Under the pieces are notes generated by a model. That model worked only from the letters and a program-made list of their open reading frames with translations, had not been told where the DNA came from and did not search any database. This document shows, piece after piece, positions 1 to 7,045 of a stretch of 64,000 bases of DNA; the first letter of the stretch is position 1; each line of letters opens with the position of its first letter. Both the position numbers and the translations under genes were made by a program. This stretch comes from Myxococcales bacterium. Lineage in GTDB: Bacteria > Myxococcota_A > Bradymonadia > UBA7976 > UBA1532. The stretch spans positions 248,001 through 312,000 of the forward strand of contig JACKDN010000009.1 of assembly GCA_020633465.1 (NCBI GenBank). The letters are read 5' to 3'.

Positions 1-339
1 GCCGACCAATACGGGCTCGCGATGATCCTGTACGAGGCGCTGACCGGCGACCACCCGTACCGGCGGGCGACGCCCTTCGAGACGTTGCTGGCGCAGACGC
101 AGGCGCCGCCGCCGCCGCTGACCGGACGGGCCGATCTGATGAGCGCGCCGCCGGCGCTGCTCGAGGCCGTCATGCGCGGGCTCGCGCGGGATCCCGCCGA
201 CCGCTACCCCGACGTGCGCCGCTTCGGAGCGGCCCTGCGCCGCGCGGGCCGCGACCGGGCGTCGCGGGGTCCGGGCGCGTGGATGCGACGGGCCGCCGGC
301 CTGATGACCCACCTGCGCCGAGCGCCGGCCGCGCGCTGA
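1..339 (+). CDS. Ser/Thr protein kinase, C-terminal fragment
   Basis: The frame is open from base 1 and stops at 337-339, so only the last 112 codons are in the window. It begins within kinase subdomain IX (ADQYGLAMILYEALTGDHPY, with the conserved Asp, Tyr and Gly) and continues to subdomain XI, where LARDPADRYPDVRRF carries the invariant Arg of the C-lobe. This is typical of bacterial Hanks-type (PknB-like) kinases, which phosphorylate Ser/Thr on target proteins. The catalytic loop and ATP site lie outside the window. After the kinase fold only a basic tail of about 35 residues follows, with no membrane segment, so the end of the protein is cytoplasmic. A PP2C phosphatase follows, a natural antagonist. 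The fold call is firm; substrate and regulation are unknown. Confidence 0.85.
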   Translation, partial: ADQYGLAMILYEALTGDHPYRRATPFETLLAQTQAPPPPLTGRADLMSAPPALLEAVMRGLARDPADRYPDVRRFGAALRRAGRDRASRGPGAWMRRAAGLMTHLRRAPAAR

Positions 340-443
340 CGGCGAACGGCCTGCCACCCCCGCCGCGGGGCGAAGCGTCCCGTCGAGGGACTTCCTGCCC
401 TGCGGGAACACGGCGGGTGGCCGCTGGCAGCGAGGCCGGCGCG

Positions 444-461
444 CTGGCACCGACCTTGCGA
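444..461 (+). promoter_or_regulatory. Sigma-54-like (-24/-12) promoter for the PP2C gene
   Basis: The sequence reads TGGCAC (445-450), five bases, then TTGC (456-459). The GG and GC doublets are exactly 12 bases apart, matching the RpoN consensus YTGGCACR-N4-TTGCW closely. Transcription would start near 471, about 27 bases ahead of the GTG start at 498. RpoN promoters need an enhancer-binding activator; no activator gene is in the window. Prediction by eye only. Confidence 0.55.
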
Positions 462-497
462 AACCCCGGACGGTCAACCGACGAACAGGAGTACCCC

Positions 498-1250
498 GTG
501 CACAGCCTTCGACAGACCCTGATGGATCCGCCCCGCGCCGCCTGTGATTGGGACAGCGTGCGCGGCCCCCGCCACGACGAGAACGAGGACAGCGTCGCGT
601 TCGCGCCCGGCCTGCCGCTGGCCGTGGTCGCCGACGGCATCGGCGGCCACAACGCCGGCAGCGTCGCGAGCAGCATGGCCGTCGACACGCTGATCGACAC
701 CCTGTGGACCGAGCAGCGGCGCGCCGGCCCGCCCGGGAGCGCCGTCGCGCACGCCCTGCTGGAGCGGGCGGTGCGCGCCACGAGCGCCCGGGTGTACCAG
801 AGCGCGCGGTTCAAACCCGAGCTGCGGGGCATGGGCACCACGCTGGTGGCCGTGTGGATCGTCGACGACGAGGCGCTCGTCGTCCACGTCGGCGACAGCC
901 GCGCCTACCACGTGCGCGACGACACGATGACGCGACTGACCGAGGATCACACGTTGGCACGTGCCATCGGCATGGACGCCGCGCAGCGCAGCCGCGCGGA
1001 TCACGTGCTGGTGCAGGCCGTGGGCACGCGGCAGAGCGTCGAGCCCACGCTGACCAGCGTGCCGGTGCAACGGGGTGATCGCTTCCTCCTGTGCACCGAC
1101 GGCGTGACCGACGTGCTCGACGATCGGTCGCTGGCGGTGTTGATGGCGAAGGGGGGCGAGCCCGAGGCGCAGGCCGCGCGGGTGACCGGCGAGGCGGTGC
1201 GCCGGGGGACCAAGGACGACGCGACCGCGTTGGTCCTGGCGCTGGTCTGA
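498..1250 (+). CDS. PP2C-family Ser/Thr protein phosphatase
   Basis: Metal-dependent phosphatase that removes phosphate from Ser/Thr of proteins, the usual partner of Hanks kinases. The metal-binding and structural motifs of the PP2C family appear in order: RHDENEDS, VADGIGGHNAG, MGTT, VGDSRAY, LTEDHT, DGVTDVLDD and DDATALVL. This covers the full catalytic domain in 250 residues, the normal size of a stand-alone bacterial Stp/PrpC enzyme with no extra domains or membrane segments. The GTG at 498 is chosen because AGGAG at 487-491 lies six bases upstream; an in-frame ATG at 522 lacks a good ribosome site. The gene follows a kinase gene and overlaps the next gene by one base (TGATG at 1248-1252). 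A sigma-54-like promoter precedes it. Confidence 0.92.
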   Translation: MHSLRQTLMDPPRAACDWDSVRGPRHDENEDSVAFAPGLPLAVVADGIGGHNAGSVASSMAVDTLIDTLWTEQRRAGPPGSAVAHALLERAVRATSARVYQSARFKPELRGMGTTLVAVWIVDDEALVVHVGDSRAYHVRDDTMTRLTEDHTLARAIGMDAAQRSRADHVLVQAVGTRQSVEPTLTSVPVQRGDRFLLCTDGVTDVLDDRSLAVLMAKGGEPEAQAARVTGEAVRRGTKDDATALVLALV

Positions 1251-2440
1251 TGCTGACCACCGCAGCCGAGCCGCGCCCGGGGACGCCCGGCGCGGTGCCC
1301 CCGGAGGCGCCGGCCGACGCCGAACGCGGGCCGCGCGTGACCCTGCCGTTGAGGCGCACGGTGCCCGGTGAGGGGCCCACGCGCGGCGGGCGGGCGACGG
1401 TGCGTACGGCCTGCCTGCTGCTGATCTCGGCCGTCGCGGCGATGCACCTGCTGCAGGTCGCGCAGGTGGTGCTGCTGCCGCTGGCCATCACGGTGTTGCT
1501 GAACCTCGTGTTCGGGCCGCTGGTGCGGCGGCTGGCGAAGTACAAGGTGCCGCCGGCGGTGGGCGCGGGGCTGGCGGTGGCCGGCCTGCTGGCGTTCCTC
1601 GGCGGCGCCGTGGTCGTGTTGGCGACCCCGCTGAGCGTCTGGGCCGAGCGCATCCCGGCGCTGCTCGAGGCGCTCCGGAGCGCGCTGCAGGACGGCGCCG
1701 GCGCCGGGCTCGGCGGCGCGATGGACACGCTGCACGCGACGCGCGAGCGCTTCGCCGAGCTGCTGGGCGGCGACACGATGGCCATCCCGGTGCAGGTCGA
1801 CTCGACCGGCACGGCCACCGACTGGCTGTCGTCGGGCTCGAGCGTGTTGGGCCAGGCCGTCGTCGTGCTGTGCCTGACCTTCCTGATGCTGGCCTCGGGC
1901 GACCGCTTCCGGGCGCGGCTGCGGGCGCTGTCCGAGCACTGGCGCCTGCAGGTGCCCGTCGAGGACATGATGGACGCCGTCGAGGACCAGGTGTCGGCCT
2001 ACGTGCTGACGATCACCGCGATCAACATCGGCCTGGCCGTGGTGGTCGGGGTGGCGATGAGCCTGCTCGATCTGCCGCGCCCCTGGCTGCTGGGCGCCGC
2101 GGCCGGCTTCCTGAACTTCGTGCCCTACCTGGGCCCCATGCTGACCGCCAGCATCGTCGCCCTGGTCGGCTTCGACAGCTGGGGCTCGCTGAGCGGCCTG
2201 CTGGTGCCCACGCTGGCCTACCTGGCCTGCAACGGGCTCGAGGCCTTCCTGGTGACGCCCGCGCTGCTCGGCCGCCGCCTGCAGCTGAGCCCGGTCGCGG
2301 TGCTGGTGTCGTTCATCCTGTGGACCTGGATGTGGGGTTTCGGGGGCGCCCTGATCGCCATCCCGCTGCTGCTGGTGGCCTACGCGGTGGCCGATCAGAT
2401 CGACGGCCTGCGCCCGATCGCCCTGCTGTTACGCCGCTGA
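1250..2440 (+). CDS. AI-2E family (TqsA/PerM-like) membrane transporter
   Basis: A 396-residue inner-membrane protein of the AI-2E transporter family, whose members export small molecules or ions; the substrate is not predictable. A polar N-terminal stretch of about 45 residues is followed by paired hydrophobic helices near residues 48-100, a soluble region, then further helices to the C terminus. The family-typical segments GFLNFVPYLGPMLTA and VSFILWTWMWGFGGALIAIP are present near residues 285 and 350. The ATG at 1250 shares its A with the stop of the phosphatase gene, so the two are almost certainly translated together. The pairing suggests the transporter could be controlled by phosphorylation, but that is inference. 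Confidence 0.85.
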   Translation: MLTTAAEPRPGTPGAVPPEAPADAERGPRVTLPLRRTVPGEGPTRGGRATVRTACLLLISAVAAMHLLQVAQVVLLPLAITVLLNLVFGPLVRRLAKYKVPPAVGAGLAVAGLLAFLGGAVVVLATPLSVWAERIPALLEALRSALQDGAGAGLGGAMDTLHATRERFAELLGGDTMAIPVQVDSTGTATDWLSSGSSVLGQAVVVLCLTFLMLASGDRFRARLRALSEHWRLQVPVEDMMDAVEDQVSAYVLTITAINIGLAVVVGVAMSLLDLPRPWLLGAAAGFLNFVPYLGPMLTASIVALVGFDSWGSLSGLLVPTLAYLACNGLEAFLVTPALLGRRLQLSPVAVLVSFILWTWMWGFGGALIAIPLLLVAYAVADQIDGLRPIALLLRR

Positions 2441-2821
2441 GCGCGCCGTTAGGTAGAAACCCGGGCCGCCGCGGCGTTGCCCCCCGGGGGTTCACCGGGG
2501 ACACTCCGATCGTCCGGCGTGACTCCCCCGTTCGGACATCCACTCCGCGCGCCCGAGTCGGGGATCATCCGCCCCCGGCTCGGGCGCGTCTCCCTCGCCC
2601 AACGGCTCCCTACGCTCGGGGCCGCGTCGTCGCGCGCTCGGGCCTGCCTTGCGACCATGCCGTCTGGCTCCTCTGCCTGCTCGGAAGGGCGCCATGCGCA
2701 CTCTGCTGCTGCGTGCGGTTGACGGCCGCTTCGCAGGCCTCGAAGGGCGTGGCGGGGGCGGTCGCAAGGGGCGCTCGGTGGGTGCGGGCTCGGTGGGCGG
2801 GGCGGATGGAGAGCGGACCCC
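2441..2821 (+). other. 381-base non-coding gap between convergent genes
   Basis: Lies between the stops of the AI-2E transporter (+) and the Uma2 gene (-). I see short GC palindromes (for example CCCCCCGGGGG near 2480) but no hairpin followed by a T run, no tRNA fold and no frame with plausible coding content. A small RNA cannot be excluded. Confidence 0.5.
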
Positions 2822-3592
2822 TCAGTTGCCGCGCAGGGCGCGGAGCTGGGCTTCGAGCTCGGCGACGCGCGCGTCGGCGGCGCGCCGGGCCTCGGCTTCC
2901 TGCTCGGCGCGGGCGGCGGCCTCGTCGGCGCGAGCGGCGGCCTCGTCGGCGCGGGCGGTCTCCTGGGCGGCCAGCTCGTCGTAAGTGGGCACCAACGCGC
3001 CCTCGGGGGTGAACCAACGCAGCCACGGCCCGGGCTGGCCGCGATGCGGGATGTCCGAGACGCCGAGGCTGAGGTCGAGGCGCTCGCAGCGCAGGCGGCC
3101 GTCGGGGTCGGGCTGCAGGGGCACGTAGTCGAGCTTGCCGAGCGAGAGATCGAAGCCGTCGAGGTGGCCGGTGAGGGGATCGAAGAGGAAGTCGTGCGGC
3201 ACGCGAAGCGACTGGCCGTAGATGGTCTTCTTGCGGCCGTAGTCCTCGTCGCGCGTGCTGGGTGAGGTCAGCTCGACGATGACGTCGGGCGCCTTGGCCA
3301 CCTGCCACATCACCCATGACTTGCGGAGCCTCGGGTCAGTGCCCAGCACGACGAAGAAGTCGGGCCCGCGGAAGTCGTTGCGCTTGGTCTGCAGGGCGCT
3401 GAAGTACAGGAACATGTTGCCGCCGATGAACACGTCGTCCCGGTCGGCGAGGTGCAGGGACAGGGAGCTGATCAGCAGCTCCCGTTGGGCGCGATGCTGG
3501 CTGGGCTCCATCCCGAAGGGGCCTTCGCAGGGCAGGGCGTCCTCGGAGGGGGGCGCCTCGATTGGCGGGGCGTCGGCGAACGGGTCGGGCAT
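2822..3592 (-). CDS. Uma2-family (DUF820) PD-(D/E)XK nuclease-like protein with coiled-coil tail
   Basis: A 256-residue protein. Residues about 35-190 match the Uma2/DUF820 fold: RGPDFFVVLG supplies the PD element and VIVELTSPSTRDEDYGRKK supplies the E...S..T..D...K element of the restriction-endonuclease-like active site, followed by a conserved Tyr. The last 45 or so residues are an Ala/Glu/Arg repeat (ADEAAARADEAAARAEQEAE) predicted to form a coiled coil, common in this family. Uma2 proteins are abundant in cyanobacteria and myxobacteria and their biological role is unknown. The ATG at 3592 follows GGAAG. The gene lies 48 bases after the frameshifted gene on the same strand, at the end of the recCBD/toxin-antitoxin run. 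Confidence 0.85.
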   Translation of the reverse strand: MPDPFADAPPIEAPPSEDALPCEGPFGMEPSQHRAQRELLISSLSLHLADRDDVFIGGNMFLYFSALQTKRNDFRGPDFFVVLGTDPRLRKSWVMWQVAKAPDVIVELTSPSTRDEDYGRKKTIYGQSLRVPHDFLFDPLTGHLDGFDLSLGKLDYVPLQPDPDGRLRCERLDLSLGVSDIPHRGQPGPWLRWFTPEGALVPTYDELAAQETARADEAAARADEAAARAEQEAEARRAADARVAELEAQLRALRGN

Positions 3593-3640
3593 GGCTCACT
3601 TCCGGTGCGTCGAGGGTCGACGTCGATGGACTCTCGCCGC

Positions 3641-4170
3641 TCATGGCCCCAGGTACCGCAGCCGCGGGATCTGCCCGGCCCAGAACGGGCTGGGCACCAG
3701 CGCGTGCGTCTCGCGGATGGCGTCGAGGGTGGTGAGGTGGGGGTGGGCGGCGTCGAGTTGCTCGGCGCGCTGCGCGCGCTCGGTCTCGAAGTAGGCGAAA
3801 TCCTCCTCGCGCACGGCGTCCGCGAGGTTGGCGTCCCACGCTTCTTGGGCAGGTCGAGCCACGCTGGGCTGCGAAAGGGCTCCGACTCCAGGTCCTCGGC
3901 GGCGCGCAGCAGGAAGAAGCAGTAGCAGCCGAGGGCGAAGGCGGGCGGCAGGACCGCGAAGGCCTCGCCGACGTTGTCGCGCAGCAGGTCGTCGACCAGA
4001 TGCACGGGCGGACGGTCGTTCAGCTCGGCGAACGTGAACGCCAGCAGGGCGCGCTCGTGCAGCGCGTTCTCGGGGACGGCGTCGCCCCACTTGTACCACT
4101 GCATGGCGCGCGACACCTCGCGGCGGGCGTCGTCGACGACGTAGAGCTCGTACCAGCCGCGCGTCGACAT
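3641..4170 (-). pseudogene. Frameshifted gene of unknown function
   Basis: The frame from ATG 4170 reads 110 residues to LDLPKK (near 3841). The coherent sequence then resumes one frame away at WDANLADAVREEDFAYFETE and runs to a stop at 3641. Together the two parts would give a protein of about 176 residues. One missing base between the AAG AAG codons and TGG explains the break; it is not in a homopolymer. The protein is acidic, has one hydrophobic Cys/Phe-rich patch (ALGCYCFFLL) and no motif I recognise. It lies 52 bases after vapC and 48 before uma2, same strand. Whether this is a real mutation or a sequence error cannot be decided here. Confidence 0.65.
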
Positions 4171-4222
4171 GGTCAGCCCTGGCTCGCGGCGCGGGGGGCG
4201 GCGTGCCGGGTGCGTGGGGCCG

Positions 4223-4615
4223 TCACCACAGCCGCTTCACCGGGTAGGCGTCGAAGGCCGCGTCGCCACTGACGATCACCAGATCCTCGACCATGCACTG
4301 GGCCACCAGCAGGCGGTCGAAGAGGTCGTGGTGGTGAAGGGGCAGCGTGGGGACGACCAGGGTGTGGGGCAGCTCGACGGGCAGCAGGGCGATGCCGGTC
4401 TGGGCGGTGGCGCTGCGGATGAGCTCGGTCAGGGGCAGGTCGAGCCGAAGCTGGCCGGCGCCGAGTTGGGCGGCGATCTCCCAGACGCTGGCGACGCTGA
4501 TGACGAGGTGGGTGGTCGGGTCGGCCAGCGTCTGGCGCGCCGTGTCGCTGAGGCGGTCGACGTCGCCGGCCATCCACAGCAGCGTCGGGGTGTCGAGCAG
4601 GCAGCGAGGGGGCAC
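4223..4615 (-). CDS. vapC: VapC-like PIN-domain toxin
   Basis: Ribonuclease toxin of a type II toxin-antitoxin pair. The 130-residue PIN domain shows the acidic residues expected for the Mg2+-dependent RNase site: LLDTPTLLW (first Asp), SVASVWEIA (Glu), HHHDLFDRLLVAQ (Asp) and VSGDAAFDAY (last Asp). The start is taken as GTG 4615, seven bases after the antitoxin stop; this gives the normal VapC length and begins just before the first catalytic Asp. A longer reading to 4717 would run through the antitoxin gene. VapC toxins usually cut tRNA or rRNA; the target here is unknown. Co-transcription with the upstream antitoxin is clear from spacing. Confidence 0.88.
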   Translation of the reverse strand: MPPRCLLDTPTLLWMAGDVDRLSDTARQTLADPTTHLVISVASVWEIAAQLGAGQLRLDLPLTELIRSATAQTGIALLPVELPHTLVVPTLPLHHHDLFDRLLVAQCMVEDLVIVSGDAAFDAYPVKRLW

Positions 4616-4622
4616 GGCGGCG

Positions 4623-4850
4623 CTACTTGGCGGCGTCGAGGTCGACGACGGGGGCGTCGACTTCGCTGACGTGGTGGATCTTGCCGGCGGCCCAGCCGAG
4701 CTGTCGTTCGACCACATCGGGCGGTAGGGCGACGAGGCGCACGACGGGCTTGTTGCGGCGCGCGATCACGATGTCCTCGCCGTCGATCGCGCGCTGCACG
4801 AGCTCCGACAGCCGCGCCTTGGCTTCGTGGATGTTGATGGCTTCGCTCAT
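4623..4850 (-). CDS. Phd/YefM-family antitoxin
   Basis: A 75-residue protein whose first 45 residues match the Phd/YefM DNA-binding fold: INIHEAKARLSELVQRAIDG followed by EDIVIARRNKPVVRLVAL. The C-terminal part would wrap around and inhibit the PIN toxin encoded seven bases downstream. Antitoxins of this family also bind and repress their own promoter; short repeats of AGTTGG lie in the promoter at 4859-4887. No Shine-Dalgarno sequence precedes ATG 4850, and the putative -10 box ends eight bases upstream, so the message may be leaderless. The pair lies 46 bases after recD on the same strand but seems to have its own promoter. Confidence 0.88.
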   Translation of the reverse strand: MSEAINIHEAKARLSELVQRAIDGEDIVIARRNKPVVRLVALPPDVVERQLGWAAGKIHHVSEVDAPVVDLDAAK

Positions 4851-4858
4851 GGGTCCGC

Positions 4859-4887
4859 ACGTTAGTTGGACCCGTTGAGTTGGTCAA
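4859..4887 (-). promoter_or_regulatory. Promoter of the phd-vapC operon
   Basis: On the minus strand TTGACC (4887-4882) and TAACGT (4864-4859) are separated by 17 bases, close to the sigma-70 consensus. The predicted start site falls within about two bases of ATG 4850, which suggests a leaderless message. AGTTGG occurs twice on the plus strand in the spacer and -35 region (4865-4870 and 4879-4883 approximately), a possible antitoxin operator. Confidence 0.5.
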
Positions 4888-4896
4888 GTGGCGAAA

Positions 4897-6756
4897 TCAG
4901 CGCGCCAGCAGGCGCCCCAGGTCCGACACGCGCTTCACCTGCGCCTCGACGCCGGCGGCGAACACGTCGGGGCTGCCGAGGACGGTGACGCGGGCGCTGG
5001 CGCGGGTGACGGCGGTGTAGAGCAGCTCGCGGGTCAGCAGCGGGCTGGGGCGGTCGGGGAGGACGACGACGACGTGGTCGAACTCCGAGCCTTGGCTCTT
5101 GTGGACGGTGGTGGCGAAGACGGTGTCGTGCGGGGGCAGGCGGGCGGGGTTGAAGGCGCGCAGGGTGCGGCCGCCGTCGGCGGGGAAGAAGGCGCGGCGG
5201 CCGTCGGGGGTGTCGCGGACGACGCCGACGTCGCCGTTGAAGAGGCGCAGGGGGGCGTCGTTGCGGGTGATCAGGATGGGGCGGCCGGGGTACCAGGGCT
5301 CGGTGGGGTGGACGTGGCCGGCGGCGGCGAGCCAGCGCTCGATCTGGGCGTTGAGGGCGGCGACGCCGCGGGGGCCGCGGCGGTGCGCGCAGAGGACCCG
5401 GAAGGCGCCGAGGGCGGCGAGGGCGGCCTCCGGATCGGGGGCCTGGGCGACGGCGCCGTAGCCGACCTCGGTCAGGAGGCGCAGGGCGCGGGCGAGGCCG
5501 TCCTTGTCGTGGGGCGCGGGCGGGTCGAGGCGGGTGAGATCGTCGTGGGCGGCGAAGCAGTCGAGGGCGGCGGCGGCGTCGCCGGCGTTGATGGCGGCGG
5601 CGAGGGCGCGGATGCCGCTGTCGGGGCCGAAGCGCCAGGCGTGGGTGAGGCGGACGGCGGCGTCGGCCATGCCGGGGGCGTCGTGGGCGCCGGCCAGGTC
5701 GGGCGGCAGGGCGTCGCCCACCTCGGCGACGCGGCCGCCGGTGGCGGTGGACATGGGGCCCTCGCCGGCGCGGCACAGGTCGCCGAGGACGGCGCCGGCC
5801 TCGACCGAGGCGAGCTGATCCTCGTCGCCCAGCAGCACGAGGCGGGCGTGGGGCGGCACGGCGTCGAGCAGCTTGGCCATCAGCGCGAGGTCGACCATCG
5901 AGGCCTCGTCGACGACGACGACGTCGACGGGCAGCGGGTTGTCGGCGTCGTGGGCGAAGCGGACGCTGCCCCAGCGGAAGCCGAGGCGGCGGTGGATGGT
6001 GCTGGCCTCGTCGGGGATGGCGTCGCGCACGGCGTCGGCGACGGCGAGGCGGTCGGGGGCCTTCTGCTTGCGGATGGCCTCGCTCATGCGCGCGGCGGCC
6101 TTGCCGGTGGGCGCGACGAGGGCGATGCGCAGGCGCTGGTCGCGGGCGTGGGCCTGCTCGACCAGCAGGGCGAGCACCTTGACCACGGTGGTGGTCTTGC
6201 CGGTGCCGGGGCCGCCGGTGATGACGGTGAAGCCGCGGCGCACGGCGAGCAGGGCGGCGAGGCGCTGGCGGTCGCAGTCGACGCCGACGGGCAGGCGGTC
6301 GGCGGGGAACAGGCGGTCGAGGCCGGCGCGCAGCAGCGCGGGGTCCACGTCGTCGCGGAAGGGGCGCTTGAGGCGCGCGCGCACGGTGTTCACCAGCAGC
6401 GCCTGGTAGCGCCAGACGCGGTCGAGGTACAGGGCGTGGCCGTCCAGCACCAGGGGCGTCCTGGCGGGCTCACCGGGCGCGCGGGCCAGGCCGCTCTGGC
6501 GCAGGGACTCGACCCACGCGTCGGCGTCGGGCAGGGGCGGCGGCTCGGTCTCGGGCGGCAGCTCGTCGGGCAGAAGGTCGGCCAGGCGGGCGAGGTCGGC
6601 GCAGACGTCGCCCCGGCTGGGCGCCCGGTTCGCGAACGCCGCGCCGAGCAGCGCGTCGGCGTTGGCTTTGGGCGCCAGGCGCGCGAGGGCGCGGGCGAAG
6701 TGCAGGTCGAGCGGGGTGAGCGCGCCCAGGTCGTGCAGCTGCTGGAGGACAGTCAT
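4897..6756 (-). CDS. recD: Exodeoxyribonuclease V alpha chain RecD
   Basis: The 5'-3' helicase motor of the RecBCD enzyme, which unwinds and degrades double-strand ends and loads RecA at Chi. The 619-residue protein has an N-terminal RecC-interacting part (1-150), a Walker A motif GGPGTGKTTTVVKVLALL near residue 177, a Walker B VVVDEASMVD near 277, and C-terminal superfamily 1 motifs TVHKSQGSEFDHVVVV and LLYTAVTRASARV. The ATG at 6756 is preferred over an in-frame ATG 13 codons upstream because it is the first residue of the conserved start (MTVLQQLHDLG) and avoids the repeat-derived sequence. It follows recB with a 289-base gap that holds a tandem repeat, unusual for genes whose products form one complex. 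Confidence 0.93.
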   Translation of the reverse strand: MTVLQQLHDLGALTPLDLHFARALARLAPKANADALLGAAFANRAPSRGDVCADLARLADLLPDELPPETEPPPLPDADAWVESLRQSGLARAPGEPARTPLVLDGHALYLDRVWRYQALLVNTVRARLKRPFRDDVDPALLRAGLDRLFPADRLPVGVDCDRQRLAALLAVRRGFTVITGGPGTGKTTTVVKVLALLVEQAHARDQRLRIALVAPTGKAAARMSEAIRKQKAPDRLAVADAVRDAIPDEASTIHRRLGFRWGSVRFAHDADNPLPVDVVVVDEASMVDLALMAKLLDAVPPHARLVLLGDEDQLASVEAGAVLGDLCRAGEGPMSTATGGRVAEVGDALPPDLAGAHDAPGMADAAVRLTHAWRFGPDSGIRALAAAINAGDAAAALDCFAAHDDLTRLDPPAPHDKDGLARALRLLTEVGYGAVAQAPDPEAALAALGAFRVLCAHRRGPRGVAALNAQIERWLAAAGHVHPTEPWYPGRPILITRNDAPLRLFNGDVGVVRDTPDGRRAFFPADGGRTLRAFNPARLPPHDTVFATTVHKSQGSEFDHVVVVLPDRPSPLLTRELLYTAVTRASARVTVLGSPDVFAAGVEAQVKRVSDLGRLLAR

Positions 6757-6779
6757 GTAGCCGCCCCCGGCAGCCCGCC

Positions 6780-7016
6780 GAGAGGTGCCACCCAAACCTC
6801 AACGGCCCGTGCCCGTGCCCGTGCCCGTGCCCGAATAGGCGCTGCAGCTCCTCCGAGAGGTGCCACCCAAATCTCAGCCCCCCACCGCCCCTGCACGCCG
6901 GCGTCCCCGAGAGGTGCCAGGCGAGGCGCTGCATCTCCTCCGAGAGGTGCCACCCAAATCTCAGCCCCCCACCGCCCCTGCACGCCGGCGTCCCCGAGAG
7001 GTGCCAGGCAAATCTC
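6780..7016 (-). repeat. Tandem 85-bp repeat built on a 21-base core, between recB and recD
   Basis: Two 85-base copies (6838-6922 and 6925-7009) differ at only one base (6847 G versus 6934 T) and are spaced 87 bases apart. Each contains a 21-base core beginning GAGAGGTGCCACCC. Full cores lie at 6780-6800 (one mismatch), 6855-6875 and 6942-6962; a short form lies at 6909-6919 and a variant at 6996-7016. Within the core GGTG and CACC can pair as a small hairpin. The array fills most of the recB-recD spacer and does not extend either protein. Confidence 0.85.
6805..6833 (+). repeat. Hexanucleotide microsatellite (GCCCGT)4.8
   Basis: Four complete GCCCGT units at 6805-6828 and a five-base partial unit to 6833, lying between the first core and the first 85-bp copy in the recB-recD gap. 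Slipped-strand copy-number change is possible; it would not alter a protein. Confidence 0.85.
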
Positions 7017-7045
7017 GGCGCGTCGCCGCCGGTGCCCTCGGCCGC

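Noticed and set aside
6470..7040. Repeated peptides (for example RFGWHLSE or EIWVAPLGG) encoded by the recB-recD repeat
   Set aside because: They appear only because the DNA repeat is open in two frames; neither has a start with ribosome site nor continues beyond the repeat except into antisense or out-of-frame recB/recD sequence.
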